The notes under the pieces were generated by a model. That model was not told where the DNA came from. It made no database searches and saw only the letters and a program-made list of their open reading frames with translations. From positions 1-20,792 of the IMG/VR virus record IMGVR_UViG_3300018080_000675: DNA of 20,792 bases, one strand, 5' to 3'. Of the stretch, positions 1 to 6,346 are shown piece after piece. Position numbers and translations under genes: made by a program. This DNA comes from a virus. Each line of letters opens with the position of its first letter. The first letter of the stretch is position 1.

Positions 1-1188
1 GAGTGCGAGCACTGCGGGGATGAATGGGACGACAGCCGAAGAGATAAGGCGGTGCGCGGCGGGGAGTGGCGATCCAGGTATCAAGCGTCAGGTGTCAGTG
101 ACAAGGAAACAGAAGGGGAGAGTAACGAGGGGCGAGGGACGACGGACGAAGGTGTCAGGTGTCAGGTGTCAGGTGTTAAACTTATGGAATATTTGGAGCA
201 ATACCGGCCGCTCAAGATCGGGTTTCACCTGCCGTCGTGGCTGAGCTATTTTGTGAGCCTGTCCGAGCCGGCAACCGCGTTTTTGAAAGGGCAGAATGAT
301 AAAACCAAGCTCAAGGATTTCATGAACGGCCACCGGGCCGTGCCCTGGGTCACGTATATTGTTGAGCGCAAAGAAGACGCTATTCTGGCCCTGTGCGACG
401 ACCGGCCACGGGGCCGGGTGCCGGGCCGGGGCATGGTGGCCGGAGTGGTCGCCGGCGTGGACACCCAGGATTACGGGTTCTGGTACCGGATCCGGGCGTT
501 CGGGTATGGCGGTTCTGAGCTGATCAAGGAGTCCTGGGGTTTGCGTGAGGGATATGTGACTACCTGGGGCGCCCTGGAGCAGGTTTTATTTAAGGACCGT
601 TACCTGGATGAGGACGGAAACGAATATATTATCTCGATGATTCTTCAGGACGCCCTGGGTCACCGAACGTCCGAAGTGTATAAATTCTGCCTCCAGCATC
701 GGAACCGGGTGTACCCCACATTCGGCCGGCAGAAGATGGCCCAGGCCAACACATGGACCAACCTCCAGTATTTTCCGGGCAAAAAAAAGCCCATCCCGGG
801 CGGGCTCAAGGGCGTGAACGTAAACACAAATTATTACAAGGATGAGTTATCCGGCCTGCTGGAAATATCCCCGGCCGACCCCGGGGCCTGGCACGAAAAC
901 GCGGAATTTTCCGAAGCCTACGCCCGGCACATGACCTCGGAATTCATCAATGAAAAAGGCGTATGGGAATGCCCGTCCGGAAAGGACAACCATTTATGGG
1001 ACTGCGCGGTGCTATGCCTGTGCGCCCATGACATTCTGGGCATAATGTTCTGGCCCAAGAGCGACAAAGGCCATAGATCGGATGCCGGAGCACAGCAAAA
1101 GCGCACGGTGCGGAGCCGGGGGATATCCGGCGGGGATCGGGGGGGGTTGAGAAATTATGAGCGGCCGGGGTGGCTTAGAGACAGATGA
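1..1188 (+). CDS. Phage terminase large subunit, GpA type (C-terminal part; 5' end outside window)
   Basis: This is the DNA-packaging motor and nuclease that cuts concatemers and translocates DNA into the procapsid. The frame is open from base 1, so the ATPase domain lies upstream. The first residues seen are CEHCG, the CxxC knuckle typical of GpA terminases at the ATPase-nuclease join, followed by a W-rich stretch ending GGEWRS. The conserved block resumes at RPLKIGFHLPSW. The nuclease domain shows AGVDTQ (Asp codon at 460-462, a likely metal ligand) and, near the C-terminus, NHLWDC (988-1005), as is usual in the family. The segment between GEWRS and RPLK is an in-frame heptamer-repeat insertion (separate entry) encoding roughly 30 low-complexity residues absent from typical members. 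The GTG at 52 is not a real start, because homologous sequence continues upstream of it. Whether the enzyme with the insertion is functional cannot be told from the sequence. Confidence 0.9.
   Translation, partial: ECEHCGDEWDDSRRDKAVRGGEWRSRYQASGVSDKETEGESNEGRGTTDEGVRCQVSGVKLMEYLEQYRPLKIGFHLPSWLSYFVSLSEPATAFLKGQNDKTKLKDFMNGHRAVPWVTYIVERKEDAILALCDDRPRGRVPGRGMVAGVVAGVDTQDYGFWYRIRAFGYGGSELIKESWGLREGYVTTWGALEQVLFKDRYLDEDGNEYIISMILQDALGHRTSEVYKFCLQHRNRVYPTFGRQKMAQANTWTNLQYFPGKKKPIPGGLKGVNVNTNYYKDELSGLLEISPADPGAWHENAEFSEAYARHMTSEFINEKGVWECPSGKDNHLWDCAVLCLCAHDILGIMFWPKSDKGHRSDAGAQQKRTVRSRGISGGDRGGLRNYERPGWLRDR
83..176. repeat. Degenerate 7-bp-period tandem array inside the terminase gene
   Basis: Reading in sevens from 83 gives a continuous, decaying heptamer series: AAGCGTC, AGGTGTC, then A/G-rich units such as ACGAGGG, GCGAGGG and ACGACGG, then three perfect GTGTCAG units at 152-172 and part of a fourth. 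The array keeps the terminase frame open. Short degenerate heptamers of this GTGTCAG/ACGAGGG kind usually lie between genes in some bacterial chromosomes, so a coding location is unusual. Confidence 0.85.
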
Positions 1189-1210
1189 ATATCGAATGGA
1201 GAATGTTGAT

Positions 1211-1798
1211 ATGGCAAAAATAGTAATCGATTGCGCCGATCCTAACGATTTTGCAAAAGTGGTCGAGTCAGCCGAAAAAGCCGCCGGGAGTTGCACCATT
1301 ACTTATGCGAAACAACATCTTGAAATGGTCGAAAAAGGAACATCGAAAAGCGTTAGAGAATCGGCAAGAATTATCTCGGAAGATTCGGACGAAACGCCCA
1401 AAGCGGTAGAGCATAAAATTAGTAGAGGTTTAAAAGAAATGCCCCATAGTGGGGCACAAAAACAAAGCGAGCAGCAATTGGTTGATATTAAAGAAAAAGA
1501 AAAAGAAAAAACACATACTTCTGAAAACTTGAAAAAACTTGAAAAACCCAAAACTCATGGCGGCAAACGTGAAGGCGCCGGGAGGCCTCCAAAAGAAAAG
1601 CCCACATCGCTACAGAAAAAAATTGCGAAAAATGCCCATTCCACACAATCATACGTTAGAAATTTTTCTAAAGCAGAAATGTATGCCCGTATGGCTATTC
1701 AAGACCTTGAATCTATTGAGACCAAAGATCCTGAAAGAGAAAAAGTATTAATAAGCGTCAAAGACTATATTGAAAATCGATTAAAAAAAGGAGTTTGA
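1211..1798 (+). CDS. Charged putative DNA-binding protein with GGKREGAGRPP motif
   Basis: I do not recognise a named family. The start at ATG 1211 is chosen because GGAG (1198-1201) lies nine bases upstream. Upstream in-frame starts at 1157 and 1196 would overlap the terminase or lack a good site. The 195-residue protein has a compact N-terminal part. Residues about 45-72 (SKSVRESARII...VEHKISRG) look like a helix-turn-helix of the kind seen in some ParB-associated proteins. A Lys/Glu linker follows at 92-113, then the basic turn GGKREGAGRPP at 117-127, and a helical C-terminus. GGKRxGAGRP motifs are common near the N-termini of phage terminase small subunits and other DNA-binding phage proteins. 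A perfect palindrome in the gene encodes MPHSGA (77-82). It is AT-rich, unlike the flanking phage genes. The next start follows one base after its stop and uses an AAAGGAG site inside this gene, so the two are co-translated. A role in DNA recognition is inference. Confidence 0.75.
   Translation: MAKIVIDCADPNDFAKVVESAEKAAGSCTITYAKQHLEMVEKGTSKSVRESARIISEDSDETPKAVEHKISRGLKEMPHSGAQKQSEQQLVDIKEKEKEKTHTSENLKKLEKPKTHGGKREGAGRPPKEKPTSLQKKIAKNAHSTQSYVRNFSKAEMYARMAIQDLESIETKDPEREKVLISVKDYIENRLKKGV
1440..1456. promoter_or_regulatory. Perfect 7-bp palindrome (TGCCCCA-TAG-TGGGGCA) within a coding region
   Basis: The arms TGCCCCA (1440-1446) and TGGGGCA (1450-1456) are exact reverse complements around a 3-base loop. 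It is the only GC-rich stretch in its AT-rich neighbourhood. Read on the minus strand it is followed by TTTCTTTTAAA, so it could act as an intrinsic terminator for antisense transcripts. On the plus strand there is no T-tract. It could also be an operator or a centromere-like site for the ParB-like protein encoded just downstream. Function is unproven. Confidence 0.55.
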
Positions 1799-1799
1799 T

Positions 1800-2600
1800 A
1801 TGGCTAGAAAAACATCAAATTATAATTTATTTCAATTTAACTCTATAAATCGATGTATCGCAAAGAAAACAAAAACACAAAAAAAACAATCGCAAAAATT
1901 AGAAAAATCAATGAGAAAATTCGGATTTCTTAAATCCAAGCCAATAATGGCAATTAGAAATAGGAATGGAAATTTGGTTATAAAAAGTGGGCATAATCGT
2001 TTTGAAATGGCACGAAAACTCAATATTCCTTTTTGGTATGAAGTTGAAGAACAGGATGTCCCGCTTTCTTTGTTGGAGGGCTCTTTTGATGTTTGGGATA
2101 ATGAAGACTGGCTGGTTTCTTATATAAATGATGGACGCCATCCATATATAGTTGTAAAAGAATATCGAGAAAGAACCGGAATAGGCTTACATGCATGTAT
2201 TTCAATGCTTGCGGGAGAAGGTGCCGGTTCTGGGAACTATTTAGAAGATTTTAAAGATGGAGTTTATGAGCTCGGTTGTCCAGAACATGCTAATTTGGTG
2301 GCAGATATAATTTTGCATTGTAAAAAATGCGGAATTAATTTTGCAACAATTACAGGATTTGTAAAAGGGGTTTCAAAAATTGCCAGAGTTGATGAGTTTG
2401 ATTCTGTTAGATTTAAGAAAAAAATAACATCTTATTCACATCTTATTAAAAAGCAGGCTGGCCTAAACGAATATGTTGATATGTTTGAAATGGTTTATAA
2501 CCATTGTAGCAGAGTAAAGATTCCAATTGGATTTCTTGCTAATGAAATGGCGCGAAAATTAAAAACGAGAACCTATGGAAAAATGCCTAAAAATAAATGA
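1800..2600 (+). CDS. ParB/sulfiredoxin-fold-like protein
   Basis: This 266-residue protein has an N-terminal ParB-like region. The helix KLEKSMRKFGF (33-43) leads into a strand (IMAIRNRNGNLVI), then GHNRFEMA at 64-71. That fits the G-x-x-R-x-x-x-A nucleotide-binding box II of ParB proteins (GERRxxAA in chromosomal ParB), followed by a strand ending FWYEV. ParB-family domains bind CTP and load on DNA, or in some phage proteins act as nucleases or modifiers. The remaining residues (about 95-260) are helical, with several Cys (CKKC at 174-177) and no domain I can name. No ParA is present nearby. The start at 1800 has AAAGGAG at 1787-1793. The gene overlaps the next by ATGA. Base composition is far lower in GC than the phage structural genes (for example 13 G/C in bases 1861-1920 against 44 in 3481-3540), which suggests recent acquisition. 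Partition, packaging and regulatory roles are all possible. Confidence 0.7.
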   Translation: MARKTSNYNLFQFNSINRCIAKKTKTQKKQSQKLEKSMRKFGFLKSKPIMAIRNRNGNLVIKSGHNRFEMARKLNIPFWYEVEEQDVPLSLLEGSFDVWDNEDWLVSYINDGRHPYIVVKEYRERTGIGLHACISMLAGEGAGSGNYLEDFKDGVYELGCPEHANLVADIILHCKKCGINFATITGFVKGVSKIARVDEFDSVRFKKKITSYSHLIKKQAGLNEYVDMFEMVYNHCSRVKIPIGFLANEMARKLKTRTYGKMPKNK

Positions 2601-2836
2601 AAAATATCCCCACAAAGATTGAATGTCTGAAAGGTTCGAAGGAAATTTGCAATTATGTGAAGGAAGACCCCCGTCAGATCGCCAATTTGATCGAATTTGA
2701 AGGTTTGCCCGCATGGAAACGCAATGGAGAGCGTACCTGGCGGGCACTCAATATTGACCTGTGGAACTGGATGCAGTTTCAGCGAAACAAATATCTGAAA
2801 AACACACCCAAATATATCAAGGAAAATGATCTCTAA
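2597..2836 (+). CDS. Small winged-helix/HTH DNA-binding protein
   Basis: This 79-residue protein has a pattern like that of small winged-helix proteins (excisionase, MerR-like or terminase small-subunit type). GSKEICNYV (13-21) is the first helix, DPRQIANLIEFEGLPAW (24-40) the turn and recognition helix, and a short basic wing RNGERTWRA (42-50) precedes NIDLWNWMQFQR. The GxxEIxxYL...R.I...EGLPAxKxxxxWxA layout is typical of DNA-site selection domains. It begins within the last codons of the ParB-like gene (ATGA overlap), so translation is coupled. Lying next to the terminase, it may be the small terminase subunit (normally upstream of the large subunit in lambda-like phages) or the regulator of the repeat operator just downstream. 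The sequence does not decide between these. Confidence 0.72.
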   Translation: MKNIPTKIECLKGSKEICNYVKEDPRQIANLIEFEGLPAWKRNGERTWRALNIDLWNWMQFQRNKYLKNTPKYIKENDL

Positions 2837-2850
2837 AAAATGTTGTCAAT

Positions 2851-2887
2851 ATCTTTTTAGGGTACATTTACATCTTTTTAGCATACA
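2851..2887. promoter_or_regulatory. Two 16-bp direct repeats spaced 21 bp (candidate operator)
   Basis: ATCTTTTTAGGGTACA (2851-2866) and ATCTTTTTAGCATACA (2872-2887) match at 14 of 16 positions. Their spacing is 21 bp, two helical turns, so bound proteins would sit on the same face. The second copy contains TACAAT, close to a -10 hexamer, but I see no convincing -35 at the right distance. This is the only non-coding gap in the island and lies directly upstream of the capsid operon. Confidence 0.5.
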
Positions 2888-2911
2888 ATAAGCTCGGATA
2901 AGCGTTTTTTT

Positions 2912-2970
2912 AAAAACCCCATGATATAGTCGTTGTCGAACAAGCAACCACTATGCATAGGGGTTTTTTT
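2912..2970 (+). terminator. Long hairpin with T-tract overlapping the gpW ribosome binding site (terminator or attenuator)
   Basis: AAAAACCCC (2912-2920) pairs with GGGGTTTTT (2960-2968). Further in, ATAGT (2926-2930) pairs with ACTAT (2950-2954), and GTTG (2932-2935) with CAAC (2945-2948), leaving a 9-base loop. The right arm runs into seven T residues, as in an intrinsic terminator. It also contains AGGGG (2959-2963), the only Shine-Dalgarno-like sequence for the ATG at 2971. The structure could therefore stop transcription leaving the island, hide the gpW start, or do both. Confidence 0.55.
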
Positions 2971-3186
2971 ATGGCAATAAAAACCACTTTGGAGCAATTG
3001 GAAGAAGTCCAGGCCGCAATTTCTGAGGTTATGACCAGTCAATCCTTGACTCAGCAGGGCGGCACCGTGGTCCGTGCCCAGCTTGCGGCGCTTGAGGCCC
3101 GGGAGGAAAAACTGCTGGCACGATTACGCATCGAACAGGGCACGGGCGGCCCGGCCGTGAACATCGGCACCATGAGGCGGGAATAA
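2971..3186 (+). CDS. gpW-like head-tail joining protein
   Basis: This 71-residue protein is close in length to lambda gpW (68), which closes the filled head and prepares the connector for tail attachment. The layout matches: an N-terminal helix (TTLEQLEEVQAAISEVMT), a short hairpin (QSLTQQGGTVVR), then a long helix (AQLAALEAREEKLLARLRIE) and a Gly/Pro-rich tail. Its position immediately before a lambda-type portal is the family's usual context. An in-frame ATG at 2953 lies inside a hairpin arm and lacks a ribosome binding site. ATG 2971, with AGGGG seven bases upstream, is preferred. The stop overlaps the portal start as TAATG, giving translational coupling. Confidence 0.8.
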   Translation: MAIKTTLEQLEEVQAAISEVMTSQSLTQQGGTVVRAQLAALEAREEKLLARLRIEQGTGGPAVNIGTMRRE

Positions 3187-4835
3187 TGCAGGCCGCCACC
3201 CATACCCACAAAACCCACCTGTTTTCCACGGCCGTGAATGCGATCGCGGCATCCCTGGGGCGGCCGCTTTTGTACGGTCCGGACGACAAGCCCCTCCGAC
3301 CCTCCAGCGCATACACCTATAAACGGGACGCGGCCAAACGCACCGGGAGTATGAAAAACTGGATCCCCAGACGGCTGGCCGGCCGCCAGGCCGCCGCCTT
3401 GCAGCGCGAACAGATCGTGGAGCGATCCGTGGATCTGACCAATAACGACCCGCACGCCTCGGGAATCGTGGACACCTTCGCGGCCACGGTCATGGGATCC
3501 GGCCTGGTACCCCACCCGGCCCTGGATCCGGACGTGCTGGACATGGATAAGCAGGCGGTCCGGGAGCTGCAGAAAAAACAGAGCGTGGTTTATCAAAACT
3601 GGTTTCCCTGGGCGGATGCGGGCGCGCGCATGACTTTCGGCGGTATTCAATACCTGGTCATGCGAAACCTCATGCAGTTCGGAGAATACCTGGTATTGCT
3701 GCATATGATCAAGGATCCGGTGAGGCCCTATTCCCTGGCCTGCCGGGTGATCAATCCCATGCGGCTTAAAACCCCGGTGGATAAAATCAACGATCCGAAC
3801 ATTATCGACGGTGTTGAGATCGGCAAATTCGGTGCGCCTTTGGCTTATTGGATCAAAAAATCCGGATCCGGCATTCTGGATTCTGCCCTGCCCGACATAT
3901 CTAAAAACTTTTTACGGATCGCCCCGCGTGCCGGACATCGATGGAAAGTCCTGCACGGATATATATGCCAGGACCCCGAGCAGGTGCGCGGCATGCCGTT
4001 TTTCGCGCCGGCCATGAAGTATTTGCGGGATCTAAACGATTTTCTGGACGCGGAGCTGGTGTCCAACATCGTGACCGCGGCATTTTCCCTGTTTGTGGAA
4101 ACCGGCGCCGGAGACCCCACGGACATGGCGGCCTGGCTGGCCTCACGCACGGAAACCCGGACTAACCCGGACAACGAACAAGAAGACACCCGGTACCAGG
4201 AGCTTATCCCCGGCGCCATCTTTTACGGCCGGACCGGAGAAAAGCCTCACCCCATATCCGCCCAGCGGCCGGGAACTACGTTTGAGCCCTTTACCAAGGT
4301 CATTAAAAAGGCCATTTCTTTGAGCCTGAACATCCCCTACCCCGTGTTGTTCAAGGACGTGGAAGGCGTGAATTTCGCGGGATTCCGGTCCGCCATGCTC
4401 GATGCCTGGCGGGTGTTCATGATGCACAGGACCCGTATGGGCCAGGGGTTTTGCCAGCCCGTCAACATCATGCTCCAGGAAGAAGCGTATTTGCGCGGCC
4501 ATCTGCCCAAAGACATTGCATTTTATGAAAACATGTACCAGCTTTGCCGGTGCGACTGGCGCGGATCCCCCAAGGGCGACATCGAGCCGGTCAAGGCCGT
4601 GACCGCGGATCTCAAAGCCATCGATGGCCGGATCATGACCCGGGCCCAGGCCATCACCGAGCGGGGCGGGGATTACCGGGCTACCATGGACCAGATCGAG
4701 GAAGAAGAAGAAGATTTAAAATCAAAAGGGCTTTTGCCGGAACCGGATCCCAAGAAAGCGGATAAAGAAGCAACCGCCCAGGCCGTTGTGGATAAAATGG
4801 AAGAACAAAAAATGTTGGAATCAAGGGAAGAATAA
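3186..4835 (+). CDS. Portal protein, lambda family
   Basis: This 549-residue protein is close to lambda gpB (533). It forms the dodecameric ring at the capsid vertex through which DNA enters and leaves, and it anchors the terminase and connector. Recognisable family features are the N-terminal RRLAGRQAAALQREQIVERSVDLTNNDPHASGIVDT segment in pieces, GSGLVPHP, the central W/Y-rich wing, EGVNFAGFRSAMLDAW, and an acidic, charged C-terminus (EEEEEDLKSKG, then Lys/Glu-rich residues). The C-terminal tail is disordered-looking, as in other portals. It starts in the stop codon of the gpW-like gene and ends directly against the protease start, with a single base between stop and neighbouring codons at most. 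Confidence 0.93.
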   Translation: MQAATHTHKTHLFSTAVNAIAASLGRPLLYGPDDKPLRPSSAYTYKRDAAKRTGSMKNWIPRRLAGRQAAALQREQIVERSVDLTNNDPHASGIVDTFAATVMGSGLVPHPALDPDVLDMDKQAVRELQKKQSVVYQNWFPWADAGARMTFGGIQYLVMRNLMQFGEYLVLLHMIKDPVRPYSLACRVINPMRLKTPVDKINDPNIIDGVEIGKFGAPLAYWIKKSGSGILDSALPDISKNFLRIAPRAGHRWKVLHGYICQDPEQVRGMPFFAPAMKYLRDLNDFLDAELVSNIVTAAFSLFVETGAGDPTDMAAWLASRTETRTNPDNEQEDTRYQELIPGAIFYGRTGEKPHPISAQRPGTTFEPFTKVIKKAISLSLNIPYPVLFKDVEGVNFAGFRSAMLDAWRVFMMHRTRMGQGFCQPVNIMLQEEAYLRGHLPKDIAFYENMYQLCRCDWRGSPKGDIEPVKAVTADLKAIDGRIMTRAQAITERGGDYRATMDQIEEEEEDLKSKGLLPEPDPKKADKEATAQAVVDKMEEQKMLESREE

Positions 4836-5747
4836 ATGAAGATCATCGACATACTCACCAGCCCATGGGCCATCGTGCCGGAAAAACTCTACGAGATCCA
4901 GGAGATTTATTCCACGCATCTGAGGGGAGAGAAGATCGATATCGCGGGCATAGAGGCCAAGATCGGCAAAACCGAAAAAAATCCGCCGCCCAAACCCTAC
5001 GCCATAGAAAACCGGGTGGCGGTGATTCCCATGCATGGCGTCATGGCCAAGCGCATGAACCTGTTCACCCGCATATCCGGCGGCGTGTCCACGGAGCTGG
5101 TCACCAAGGCATTGGACCAGGCTTTAGGCGATCCGGACGTGTCCGGCATTTTGCTGGACATCGACTCCCCGGGCGGGGTGATCGACGGCGTCCAGGAATT
5201 AGGGGACCGGGTATTTGAGGGCAGAAACCAAAAACCCATCGTGGCCTATGCGGACGGCATGATGGCATCCGCCGCCTATTGGGTGGGATCGGCCGCGGAC
5301 CGGATATATATCTCTGGCGGCACGGTCATGACCGGGTCCATCGGCGTGGTGGCCACGCACGTGGATTATTCACAGTACGAAAAAAAACTGGGTATCAAAA
5401 CCACGGAGGTTTACGCGGGAAAATATAAACGCATCACTTCGCAATACAAACCCCTGTCAAAAGAAGGCCGTCAAAATCTCCAGGACATGGTGGATTATCT
5501 ATATACGGTTTTTGTGGACGAAATTGCAAAACACCGGGGCGTATCTTCTAACACGGTCCTGGAAGATATGGCGGACGGCAAAATATTTATCGGAAAACAA
5601 GGCATTGACGCCGGCCTGGTGGACGGTGTTTCCACCCGGGACCGGATCATCAATAAAATCCTGCCGGTGATGCAGGAAGAAAAGGCAGCAAAAACTAAAT
5701 TATCAATTTTAAATCGGAGGATCAAACATGAAACTGGAAGATTTTAA
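4836..5747 (+). CDS. Head maturation protease, S49 (SppA/gpC-like)
   Basis: This 303-residue ClpP-fold serine protease matures the procapsid, degrading scaffold and processing head proteins. The S49 signatures are in order: an NRVAVIPMHGVMA strand (59-71), DIDSPGG (108-114, oxyanion region), ADGMMASAAYWVGSAADRI with the predicted nucleophile Ser145, TGSIGVV (166-172), and AGKYKR with predicted catalytic Lys198. The Ser-Lys spacing of 53 agrees with SppA enzymes. A FVDEIAKHRG helix and ADGKIFIGKQGIDAGLVDGV close the domain. The 20 bases at the 3' end overlap the scaffold start, a relic of the lambda C/Nu3 arrangement in which the scaffold shares the protease reading region; here the scaffold uses another frame. 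Confidence 0.93.
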   Translation: MKIIDILTSPWAIVPEKLYEIQEIYSTHLRGEKIDIAGIEAKIGKTEKNPPPKPYAIENRVAVIPMHGVMAKRMNLFTRISGGVSTELVTKALDQALGDPDVSGILLDIDSPGGVIDGVQELGDRVFEGRNQKPIVAYADGMMASAAYWVGSAADRIYISGGTVMTGSIGVVATHVDYSQYEKKLGIKTTEVYAGKYKRITSQYKPLSKEGRQNLQDMVDYLYTVFVDEIAKHRGVSSNTVLEDMADGKIFIGKQGIDAGLVDGVSTRDRIINKILPVMQEEKAAKTKLSILNRRIKHETGRF

Positions 5748-6246
5748 AAAAGATTATCCTGATATTACAAAGGCGCTCATAAAGGAAGGCGATGCAACCG
5801 GATATGAACGGGGATTCAAGGAAGGCGAAACCGCCGGCCACGAAAAGGCGTCCAAAGAAAATCAGGACGCGGCAAAACAAGAGGCAAAAACCGAGGAAAA
5901 AAAACGCATTCTGGGACTGGCGGTGATCCAGTTCGGAGTACAGGCGGGCGAGGCATTCAAGGCTGTTGTGGAAACCGGGGTGACCGAGGAACAATTCGCG
6001 GCCATCCGGAAAACCCAGCCCGAACAGGCCTCCACGGACAAACAAGAAGAGATGCTTGAGGCCATCCACAACGCCGGGGCCGAGGACGTGGGCCAGGGTA
6101 AGGCATCGACCGGCACGGGCAAGGACTTTATGACCCAGGTGGAAGAACATGTGGCCTTGCATAAATGTTCAAAGACGGTTGCCATGCAGGCGGTAATAAA
6201 AAAAGATCCGGCCGCCCACCAGGCATATTTGGATAGCGTGAATTAA
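5728..6246 (+). CDS. Putative capsid scaffolding protein
   Basis: This 172-residue, highly charged protein has a helical, coiled-coil-like N-terminal half (about 10-65, Lys/Glu/Ala-rich). Its C-terminal region, containing FMTQVEEHV, CSKTVAMQAVI and DPAAHQAYL, is of a type common at the end of phage protease-scaffold products. Position after an S49 protease and before decoration and capsid genes is diagnostic for the scaffold, which templates procapsid assembly and is then degraded. The start at 5728 is supported by GGAGG at 5716-5720. The sequence is too divergent to name a family, so the assignment rests mainly on context and composition. Confidence 0.72.
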   Translation: MKLEDFKKDYPDITKALIKEGDATGYERGFKEGETAGHEKASKENQDAAKQEAKTEEKKRILGLAVIQFGVQAGEAFKAVVETGVTEEQFAAIRKTQPEQASTDKQEEMLEAIHNAGAEDVGQGKASTGTGKDFMTQVEEHVALHKCSKTVAMQAVIKKDPAAHQAYLDSVN

Positions 6247-6250
6247 AATG

Positions 6251-6321
6251 CCCACAAAGGCACAAAGACACCAAAGTTTTTTTTAAATTAAAATTTCTTC
6301 GTATCTTGATGTCTTGGTGGC
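6251..6321. repeat. Imperfect inverted repeat, CACAAAG type (REP/MITE-like)
   Basis: The left arm (6251-6276, units resembling CACAAAGG and CACAAAGA) and right arm (6297-6321, CTTCGTATCTTGATGTCTTG then GTGGC) are complementary at about 18 of 25 positions, around an AT-only centre (TTTTTTTTAAATTAAAATTT). It fills the gap between the scaffold and decoration genes. Such elements with eight-base CACAAAGA-like units are dispersed repeats in several bacterial chromosomes. It could fold into a hairpin in the late mRNA. Confidence 0.65.
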
Positions 6322-6346
6322 GAACAAAAAAACGGAGGACAATATT

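Noticed and set aside
52-60. GTG at 52 as the start of the terminase gene
   Set aside because: The same frame is open back to base 1 and carries the CEHCG motif expected upstream in GpA terminases, so the gene is cut by the window edge.
83-176. CRISPR-like array
   Set aside because: Units are 7 bp with no spacers; it is a simple heptamer tandem repeat.
1157-1210. Earlier ATG starts (1157, 1196) for the charged island protein
   Set aside because: 1157 overlaps the terminase end by 32 bases without a clear ribosome binding site; 1211 has GGAG at the right distance.
2881-2890. TACAAT in the island gap as a definite sigma-70 -10 box
   Set aside because: No acceptable -35 hexamer lies 16-18 bases upstream, so I do not call a promoter.
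2953-2970. ATG at 2953 as the gpW start
   Set aside because: It lies within the right arm of the hairpin, adds six residues (MHRGFF) not matching the family, and lacks a Shine-Dalgarno.
3051-3704. A 217-residue reading frame on the minus strand across the gpW-portal junction
   Set aside because: It is the shadow of well supported plus-strand genes in GC-rich DNA, has no ribosome binding site and no recognisable protein pattern.
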